Positions 4,640 to 9,651 of a DNA stretch of 9,651 bases are shown here, piece by piece. The stretch is from the NCBI GenBank assembly GCA_020847015.1, contig JADLCW010000384.1, forward strand, positions 1-9,651. The letters are read 5' to 3'. The notes beneath the pieces are model-generated. The model was not told the DNA's origin. It worked only from the letters and a program-made list of their open reading frames with translations, and made no database searches. Origin of the DNA: Thermomicrobiales bacterium. Lineage in GTDB: Bacteria > Chloroflexota > Chloroflexia > Thermomicrobiales > UBA6265. The first letter of the stretch is position 1. Each line of letters begins with the position of its first letter. The translations under genes and the position numbers were made by a program.

Positions 4640-5383
4640 CTACGCCGCCGGCGGCGGCTCGATCGTCACCGGTTCGTCATAGGCGGTGATGTCCAGGCGG
4701 CGGATGATCGTGGAGTCCTCGCCGGCCACTACCGCCCCCTCCAATTCCAGCCGGCGCAAACGGTTCTCCGGGGTTAACCAAACCGACACGGGCAGCGGCT
4801 CGGCGTTGGCGAAGCCGGGAACCTCGCCGCCCACCGCCGCGAAGATGCGCGCGAGATCGATCGTGCCGTCGATGCGGGAAACCGGCGCGCCATCGATCCG
4901 GTTCTCGCCGATCGCCACCGGGTCGCTCACCAGCGCCGGCAGCGCCAACCAGAAGGCGTCGGGGTTGACCAGCCGCCGGAACCAGGGATCGACGCGCACA
5001 TCGTCGCTCAACGAAACTTCGATGAAGCGCTGCTCGGCCGAGGTCGGATCGGACATCCACAGTCTCGACCCGATGCCGATGACGTCGATCGAAACGGTCA
5101 CGATGGCGGCGCCGGCCTCGATGGTGGCGCGATAGCGGTCTGGCCGCAGCACGTCGCCCTCCAGCCGCTTCAACTCCAGCGCGTTCAGCACCGTGGTGGA
5201 GCCGCGCGGGGTCGTCAACGCGAAGTGAAACGAGCGCAGCTCGCCCATGGCGGTCGCGGCCTCGCGCAATCGCTCGGCGGCCGATGCTTCAGCGGCGACC
5301 GGGATCGCCACACGAAGGACGAGCGGGGTTACCGCGGCGCAGGCGAACAAGCGGCGACGAGTGAGCGCGGAGCGGTTCAGCAT
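4640..5383 (-). CDS. LppX/LprAFG-like exported protein
   Basis: The protein has 247 residues on the minus strand. The start is supported by GGGAG (complement of 5390-5394), 6 bases from the ATG. The N-terminus has a T-R-R-R-L-F motif (8-13) before a hydrophobic run ending in IPVAAEASA (about 27-35), so a Tat or Sec signal is likely. The mature part resembles the LppX_LprAFG fold, a half-barrel with a hydrophobic cavity. The supporting stretch is SFHFALTTPRGST...LELKRLEGDVLRPDRYRAT (51-87), followed by regular strands. In mycobacteria, members carry lipids such as triacylglycerols or phthiocerol lipids across the periplasm. Those are lipoproteins; here the only cysteine (C15) directly follows the arginines and is not a lipobox, so a soluble or signal-anchored form is inferred. 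The cargo is unknown. It is transcribed divergently from hemY. Confidence 0.75.
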   Translation of the reverse strand: MLNRSALTRRRLFACAAVTPLVLRVAIPVAAEASAAERLREAATAMGELRSFHFALTTPRGSTTVLNALELKRLEGDVLRPDRYRATIEAGAAIVTVSIDVIGIGSRLWMSDPTSAEQRFIEVSLSDDVRVDPWFRRLVNPDAFWLALPALVSDPVAIGENRIDGAPVSRIDGTIDLARIFAAVGGEVPGFANAEPLPVSVWLTPENRLRRLELEGAVVAGEDSTIIRRLDITAYDEPVTIEPPPAA

Positions 5384-5630
5384 CGATGGCTCCCGGCGGC
5401 GAAACGCGCGGTCCAGACCGGGCTATGATCGGACCGGGGGCGGCCTGCTGTCCAATTGTCGAGAGCATCATCGAGCTGGCGCACTCGCGGGGACGGCGCC
5501 GATCGCGCCGAATGTGGTAGTCATGACTGGTTGCCGCTCCACTCGGCGAGTCGGCGCCATGTCGATCTGTACGCGCTCAGGCGCGCCGTTTTCGCGAACC
5601 CTCCCGGCTCGCGACCGGAGATTCGCCATT
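5384..5630. promoter_or_regulatory. Divergent intergenic region between the LppX-like gene and hemY
   Basis: These 247 bases must hold start signals for both genes. On the plus strand there is a -10-like TATGAT (5424-5429) flanked by CGGTCC (5409-5414) and CGGACCG-type complement (5431-5436), an operator-like layout. A second candidate, TGGTAGTCA (5515-5523), overlaps the perfect palindrome AGTCATGACT (5519-5528). CGGCGC (5494-5499) and GCGCCG (5505-5510) form a small hairpin. No strong -35 is visible. Reading frames here have no ribosome-binding site or protein-like composition, so I treat the region as non-coding. Confidence 0.35.
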
Positions 5631-7088
5631 ATGACCTGCTCCACGAATGATTCCGCCGCCCACGTCATCGTTGTCGGCGGCGGCATCGCCGGTTTGACCG
5701 CCGCCGACCACCTGCTGCGGCGGCGATCCGGGCTGCGGCTGACGCTGATCGAAGCCGACGACCGGCTCGGCGGCAAGATCGCCACCGAACGTGGCGATGG
5801 CTTCGTCATCGAGCGGGGACCAGATTCGTTTCTCGCCGCCAAACCGCACGCCCTCGCGCTGTGCCGGGATCTGGGGCTGGAAGAAACCCTGCACGGCCCG
5901 ACGCCGCGCCCGCGCCGCGCCTATGTGCTGCGCGACGCGCGACTGCACGAGTTGCCCGAGGGGCTGAGCGGCTTGACGCCGACCCGATTGGGACCGATCG
6001 CGCGTTCCAATCTGCTGTCGATGCGGGGCAAGCTGCGGCTGACGATGGACTACGCGCTGCCGATGCGCGCCGGCGACGACGACGAATCGCTGGGCGGATT
6101 CATCCGGCGTCGGCTGGGCGACGAGGCATGGGAGCGGCTGGTGGAGCCGCTGATGGCCGGCATCTCCGCCGGTGACGGCGACCGGCTCAGTCTGCTGGCG
6201 ACTTTTCCCCAATTGCGGCGGGCAGAACTGGAGCACGGCGGGTTGATCGCGGGGGTGCGGGCGAACCGGCGGGCCGTAGGTGCAGCGAATCCGCCGCACC
6301 CAGCGTTTCTCACGCCGGCGGACGGGTTGGATCGCATCGTCCAGGCGCTGGCGGCGCGGTTGCGGACGGCCGGAGCGGTGCTGGAGACGGGGACTGGCGT
6401 GCGAGAGATCCGCCGGCGTGGCGAGCGTGCCGAAGTGGTGCTGCGCGACGACCGGCGTCTGGCCGCCGACGCGGTCATCGTGGCGACTCCGGCCTATGCC
6501 GCCGGTGAGGCGCTGGCGCGGCTCGACCAGGCGCTGGCCGCCGAATTGCATGCCATTCCCTACGCCTCCAGCGCCATCATCACGCTTGGTTTCCCGCGCG
6601 AGCGCATCGCCCATCCGCTGGATGCCCACGGCTACCTCGTGCCGCGCGCCTCCGGCAGCCCAATTCTGGCCTGCACCTGGGTTTCGGAGAAGTGGGCCGG
6701 GCGCGCGCCGGACGGATGGGCGCTCCTGCGCGTGTTCGTGGGTCGCTTTGGGCGAGCGGAAATTCTCTCCGGAACCGATGAGGATCTAATCGCGGCGGCC
6801 ACCGCCGAAGTCACGCAGCGCCTGGGCGCGACCGGTGAACCGACGCTGGCGCGGGTGCAACGCTGGCCGCTGGGAATGCCGCAATACATGCTGGGTCATC
6901 CGGAACGGCTGCGACGCATCGAGGCGGCGCTGGAAGCGCACCCATGGCTGGCGCTGGCCGGCAACGCCTACCGAGGCGTGGGGTTGCCGGACGCCATCGC
7001 CTCCGGGCAGACTGCGGCGGAGCGGATCGCGGCATGGCTGGCGACCCCGGCATGGCTGGCGACTCCCGAACTGCTCGCGGCTGGCTGA
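5631..7088 (+). CDS. hemY: Oxygen-dependent protoporphyrinogen/coproporphyrinogen oxidase
   Basis: This FAD enzyme removes six electrons from protoporphyrinogen IX, or from coproporphyrinogen III in the Gram-positive type pathway (then called cgoX), late in haem synthesis. Start chosen at 5631 because GGAG (5617-5620) is 10 bases upstream and the FAD site begins at the expected distance; the open frame upstream is not protein-like. The 485 residues show the dinucleotide-binding loop VVGGGIAGL (14-22), E41 with the GGKIAT segment (48-52), the signature ERGPDSFL (61-68), TPADGLDRIVQAL (228-240), and the C-terminal FAD contact ALAGNAYRGVGLPDAIASG (441-459). Length fits the family (about 450-490). 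The C-terminus carries a duplicated AWLATP, and the stop codon lies inside a 12-bp inverted repeat. No other haem gene is nearby. Which porphyrinogen it uses cannot be told from this window. Confidence 0.93.
   Translation: MTCSTNDSAAHVIVVGGGIAGLTAADHLLRRRSGLRLTLIEADDRLGGKIATERGDGFVIERGPDSFLAAKPHALALCRDLGLEETLHGPTPRPRRAYVLRDARLHELPEGLSGLTPTRLGPIARSNLLSMRGKLRLTMDYALPMRAGDDDESLGGFIRRRLGDEAWERLVEPLMAGISAGDGDRLSLLATFPQLRRAELEHGGLIAGVRANRRAVGAANPPHPAFLTPADGLDRIVQALAARLRTAGAVLETGTGVREIRRRGERAEVVLRDDRRLAADAVIVATPAYAAGEALARLDQALAAELHAIPYASSAIITLGFPRERIAHPLDAHGYLVPRASGSPILACTWVSEKWAGRAPDGWALLRVFVGRFGRAEILSGTDEDLIAAATAEVTQRLGATGEPTLARVQRWPLGMPQYMLGHPERLRRIEAALEAHPWLALAGNAYRGVGLPDAIASGQTAAERIAAWLATPAWLATPELLAAG
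7031..7066 (+). repeat. Tandem 18-bp duplication in the hemY 3' end
   Basis: GGCATGGCTGGCGACCCC (7031-7048) is followed directly by a copy differing in one base (7049-7066, 17 of 18 identical). It keeps the frame and repeats the residues A-W-L-A-T-P near the C-terminus, beyond the conserved fold. The near-identity suggests a recent slippage duplication. Confidence 0.85.
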
Positions 7089-7107
7089 GACGGGGGCGAG
7101 CAGTTCG
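7067..7107. terminator. Perfect 12-bp inverted repeat across the hemY stop codon
   Basis: CGAACTGCTCGC (7067-7078) and GCGAGCAGTTCG (7096-7107) are exact complements with a 17-base loop holding the hemY stop (7086-7088). It lies 31 bases from the end of the convergent glycosyltransferase gene, so it could serve as a shared bidirectional terminator. Neither side has a U-tract. Because the left arm is coding and starts right after the tandem duplication, other roles are possible. Confidence 0.55.
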
Positions 7108-7138
7108 CAGCGGGACGCCGGCGCGATGAGCTGTCGGT

Positions 7139-8587
7139 TCAGTGGACGGGACGGCGAGCGGCTCCTCGCGCCTCCGCGATGACCGCAATGAGCGACACCA
7201 GCAGCATCGGAGCGAACACGACGAGCGTGGCCATCGGCTGGATCACCGCCCAGGTCGCGTCGCTCCAGGTCCATACCCAGATGGTGACGCCATAGAAGGC
7301 GGCGCCGCCCGCTGTCCAGGCGATCGCCCGTCGCAAGGGCCAACCGGGCGGCAGAACCGCCGCCAGCGCCAGCGGCCAGATCAGATACCAGGGACGAAAG
7401 TTCCAGACGGCGACCACCAGCAGCAGCGACATCGTTTCAAAGGCGATGCGCGGGAATCGATCCGGCGCGCGCCAAGCCGCCGCCGTCCCCACGATTACCC
7501 CTATCCCGAGCAGAACGGCGCTGGTGGCGCGCATCGCCGACCGCGCCGCATCCAGCCCCAGCGGACCCTCCAACCAGGCGATCGCGATGGCGGCCGGCGA
7601 GGTGAGCGCAATATCGCTTTGGGCGCGGGCGCTGGCGATGACGCCCGGCAGATCGAAGAAGGGCGCCAGCGAGACGATGCCGACCAGCACCGCGCAGGCG
7701 ACCGCCACGACGAGCGCGCGAATCCGATTCGAGCCGCCGCGGCGCCACAGCGCGGCCAGCGCAGGCGGTCCCAGCGGCAGCGCAACGTACTTGATGGCCG
7801 TCGCCGCGCTTAGCCAACCGATCGCCGCCGCGTCGCGGCGGCGCGCCCAAGCCAGCATCGCCAGCAGCAGCGCCAGCGCCAGCACGACATCGTTGTGGCC
7901 GTTGCCCACCCCTTCCCAGAGCACCAGCGGGTTCCACAGATAGGCGAGCGCGGCGGTCGCCGCCTGTTTCGGCGCTCGCTCCCGCGTCACCAGAACGATC
8001 GACCAACCACCGGTCAGCGTGGCGAGCGCCGCCAGCGCCTTGAACCCAGCCAGCGCCACGCCTTCGTTGTTGCCGGCCAGCAGCGTGATCGGAGCCGCGA
8101 TCGAGTTCCACAGCGGCCCGTAGGGGGACACGGCCACGGCCCACTCCGGCGAGGCGAGCGCCATCGCCGGGTCATCGGGAAAGGCGGCCGGCGCGGTCGT
8201 CTGCGGGTTGGCTCCGTGGGCGGTGAGCACCCGCGAGCGCGCCACGTAGATGAACGGGTCGATCGCGTTGACCGGATACATGAACGCGAATGTGACCGTC
8301 AGGCAGGCGCCCACCACGAACACCGCCGGTAGGGCGCTCCCCACCGGCAAGCGGCGGCAGTGGCGCAGCGCGGCCAGATAGAGCGCGAACGACCCTGCCA
8401 TGCCGAGCGCGTAGCCGGCGAACCCCGCATGGCTGTAGTTCGACAATTGGCCGATGTCGACGAGCCGGTCGGTGCGGCCGGGAAGCGCATAGCGAAGGGA
8501 AAACGCGGCCGCGATGGGGAGCATCAGCGCGCCGAGAAACCAGAGCGAGGCAGCGTCGCGGCGGGCGAAATCAGCAGCCCGAATCAT
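7139..8587 (-). CDS. GT-C type polytopic membrane glycosyltransferase (GT87/MptB-like)
   Basis: The protein has 482 residues with about ten or more hydrophobic segments (for example 14-30, 57-73, 85-104, 163-178, 233-247, 291-309, 355-370, 384-395, 402-413, 420-437, 451-470). Such enzymes move a sugar from a polyprenyl-phosphate donor on the outer face of the membrane. Family-type motifs are NAIDPFIYVARSRVLTAHGANP (107-128, D110 a candidate catalytic acid), SPYGPLW (154-160), WNPLVLWEGVGNGHND (218-233), AIKY (264-267) and FRPWYLIWPLAL (397-408). The last resembles mannosyltransferases of the MptA/MptB group, but donor and acceptor are not determined. Start set at 8587, where the protein-like sequence begins; upstream in-frame sequence is Arg/Gly-rich noise. 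No clear ribosome-binding site is present, so the start is moderately sure. It converges on hemY and diverges from the phosphorylase gene. Confidence 0.85.
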   Translation of the reverse strand: MIRAADFARRDAASLWFLGALMLPIAAAFSLRYALPGRTDRLVDIGQLSNYSHAGFAGYALGMAGSFALYLAALRHCRRLPVGSALPAVFVVGACLTVTFAFMYPVNAIDPFIYVARSRVLTAHGANPQTTAPAAFPDDPAMALASPEWAVAVSPYGPLWNSIAAPITLLAGNNEGVALAGFKALAALATLTGGWSIVLVTRERAPKQAATAALAYLWNPLVLWEGVGNGHNDVVLALALLLAMLAWARRRDAAAIGWLSAATAIKYVALPLGPPALAALWRRGGSNRIRALVVAVACAVLVGIVSLAPFFDLPGVIASARAQSDIALTSPAAIAIAWLEGPLGLDAARSAMRATSAVLLGIGVIVGTAAAWRAPDRFPRIAFETMSLLLVVAVWNFRPWYLIWPLALAAVLPPGWPLRRAIAWTAGGAAFYGVTIWVWTWSDATWAVIQPMATLVVFAPMLLVSLIAVIAEARGAARRPVH

Positions 8588-8674
8588 GACCCGGTCATCG
8601 CACGGGTCGTGCCCGTCGCCGGTCGGTTGCGCCCGCCGCTGGCCGGCGCGGCCGCCTTCGCCGCGGCAAGCGCG

Positions 8675-8683
8675 TGGTACTCT
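8675..8683 (+). promoter_or_regulatory. Extended -10 promoter candidate TGGTACTCT
   Basis: TG-G-TACTCT fits TGnTAnnnT and lies 91 bases before the phosphorylase start, giving a leader of about 84 bases. A small hairpin in that leader pairs ATGCC (8708-8712) with GGCAT (8718-8722). No good -35 is present. It is the third word of this form in the window. Confidence 0.4.
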
Positions 8684-8773
8684 GAATGCTGCTCCGCTGT
8701 CGCATCGATGCCGGCTTGGCATGCTTCACGCTGCCCATCCGCGCATCGCATTATTGTGAGGGGTGACATTTCG

Positions 8774-9651
8774 ATGGTGCAATTGGCGCCGCGTCCAGAT
8801 GTGGAATTGCCGGAGCGCATCTACCGGCTGGACGAACTGGCGATGAATCTCTGGTGGTCGTGGCGCCCTCGGGCCAATTGGCTGTTCCGGGTGCTGGACC
8901 CCGTGCTCTGGGGCACGATGGACCGCAACCCAGTCATGTTTCTTCGGTATGTCAACCCGGAGCGGCTGGCGTGGGCGGCGCTCGATACGCGCTATCTGGA
9001 CACCTACGACGCGGTCATGGCCGATTTCGATACGCTCACGCAGGAAGGAGCGCGACGCTCCTGGGTCGGCCGCAACGCGCCGTCGCTGATCGACAAGCCG
9101 GTCGCCTATTTTTCCGCCGAGTTCGGGTTGCACCCGACGCTGCCGATCTACTCCGGTGGACTTGGCGTGCTGGCCGGCGATCACACCAAAACGGCCAGCG
9201 ATCTTGGCTTGCCGCTGTTCGGCGTCTCCCTGCTCTACCGCCACGGCTACCTGCGCCAGCAGCTCAACCACGATGGTTGGCAGCAGGATGTGCCAGGCAG
9301 CCTGGAGCCATGGACCGAACCAACCACGCTGGTGCTTGGTCCGGATGGCGAGCCGATCATGGTCGAGGTCGCCTTCGAACACCCCGATCACCCGGTGCGC
9401 CTGGCGATCTGGTGCGTGCAGGTCGGGCGCGCCCCCATCTTCCTGCTCGACGCCGATATCGAAGGCAATCCGGCGTGGACGCGCTCCATCTCCTCCCGGC
9501 TCTACGGCGGCGACAGCGAACACCGGCTGCGTCAGGAAATCATCCTCGGCATCGGCGGGGTGCGCGCGCTGCGGGCGATCGGGTTGGAGCCGGTCTACTA
9601 TCATGGCAACGAAGGGCACGCATCCTTCGAACTGCTGGAGCGCGCGCGCGA
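8774..9651 (+). CDS. glgP: Alpha-glucan (glycogen) phosphorylase, N-terminal part (partial)
   Basis: The enzyme releases glucose-1-phosphate from alpha-1,4-glucans with phosphate and pyridoxal phosphate. The first 292 residues are in the window and the 3' end is outside it. Residues about 11-100 are a DUF3417 region (LPERIYRLDELAMNLWWSWR, DPVLWGTMDRNPVMFL, RYLDTYDAVMADFD). This marks the TIGR02094 group, the Thermotoga/Thermus-like form, rather than the classical GlgP. Then follow the conserved KPVAYFSAEFGLHPTLPIYS and GGLGVLAGDHTKTASDLGLP (together 108-147), GVSLLYRHGYLRQQL (150-164), RLYGGDSEHRLRQEIILGIGG (242-262) and YHGNEGHASFELLERAR (276-292). The ATG at 8774 has GAGGGG (8758-8763) 10 bases upstream. 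Pyridoxal-lysine and phosphate-site residues lie beyond the window. It is divergent from the glycosyltransferase gene. Confidence 0.94.
   Translation, partial: MVQLAPRPDVELPERIYRLDELAMNLWWSWRPRANWLFRVLDPVLWGTMDRNPVMFLRYVNPERLAWAALDTRYLDTYDAVMADFDTLTQEGARRSWVGRNAPSLIDKPVAYFSAEFGLHPTLPIYSGGLGVLAGDHTKTASDLGLPLFGVSLLYRHGYLRQQLNHDGWQQDVPGSLEPWTEPTTLVLGPDGEPIMVEVAFEHPDHPVRLAIWCVQVGRAPIFLLDADIEGNPAWTRSISSRLYGGDSEHRLRQEIILGIGGVRALRAIGLEPVYYHGNEGHASFELLERAR

Noticed and set aside
4627..4658. GCGC-TCC-GCGC and GCCGCCGGCGGC palindromes between convergent genes
   Set aside because: The first stem is only 4 bp and the second is a coding Ala/Gly/Pro codon run, so neither supports a terminator call.
5403..5436. 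Operator dyad CGGTCC...GGACCG around TATGAT
   Set aside because: Not promoted to a separate finding because six-base GC-rich dyads are common by chance here and no -35 supports the promoter.
5247..5630. 128-codon in-frame extension upstream of hemY
   Set aside because: It would overlap the divergent LppX-like gene, has no ribosome-binding site and is low-complexity Arg/Ser-rich. The FAD site sits at the expected distance from the 5631 ATG.
5577..6629. Minus-strand open frame of 350 codons
   Set aside because: It is antisense to the conserved N-terminal half of hemY and consists of Gln/Arg/Gly-rich sequence without motifs.
8588..8722. 45-codon N-terminal extension of the glycosyltransferase
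   Set aside because: It is Arg/Gly-rich and not like a signal or membrane segment. It would also cover the likely promoter of the phosphorylase gene.
8726..9619. Minus-strand open frame of 297 codons
   Set aside because: It is the shadow of the phosphorylase gene, which shows clear family motifs on the plus strand.

Overview
The window is uniformly GC-rich, densely coding bacterial DNA with no mobile element, CRISPR array, tRNA or rRNA that I can see. The gene set suggests a member of the Thermomicrobia (Chloroflexota), related to Sphaerobacter-like bacteria. The supporting features are a Tat-exported protein with an SRRGML signal and a cysteine-rich module, a DUF3574 protein, an LppX/LprAFG-like exported protein, a DUF3417-type alpha-glucan phosphorylase, and a GT-C membrane glycosyltransferase with 'NPLVLWEGVGNGHND'. 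This placement is inference from protein style and was not tested by any search.

Layout. 1-159 is the 3' end of a sensor histidine kinase. 262-1506 encodes a Tat-exported, cysteine- and glycine-rich protein followed by a strong hairpin. 1507-1815 is a non-coding leader region. 1816-2196 is an orphan 126-residue protein, and 2236-2532 is infA (IF-1) with an unusual N-terminal tail. 2778-3326 is an exported DUF3574 protein. 3430-4110 (thpR, RNA 2',3'-cyclic phosphodiesterase) overlaps 4107-4625 (TIGR00725/LOG-like Rossmann protein) by four bases. On the minus strand, 4640-5383 is an LppX/LprAFG-like exported protein. It diverges from the plus-strand 5631-7088 (oxygen-dependent porphyrinogen oxidase, hemY/cgoX). 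7139-8587 (minus) is a polytopic GT-C glycosyltransferase that converges on hemY and diverges from 8774-9651, the N-terminal part of an alpha-glucan phosphorylase that runs off the window.

How the genes relate. This looks like an ordinary chromosomal segment of mostly single-gene units rather than one pathway. The only clear operon pair is thpR plus the TIGR00725 gene. Three genes (1816, 2778, 8774) are preceded by the same type of promoter word, TGnTAnnnT (extended -10), without a recognisable -35. Several gene ends carry GC-rich hairpins without a real U-tract.

Most unusual content. The Tat-exported protein at 262-1506 carries six cysteines in the C-x6-C-x5-CC-x4-C-x9-C order typical of inhibitor cystine-knot (knottin) miniproteins. 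A perfect 12-bp inverted repeat straddles the hemY stop codon next to a fresh 18-bp tandem duplication in the hemY 3' end. IF-1 carries a basic, proline-rich extension and has its own leader hairpin.
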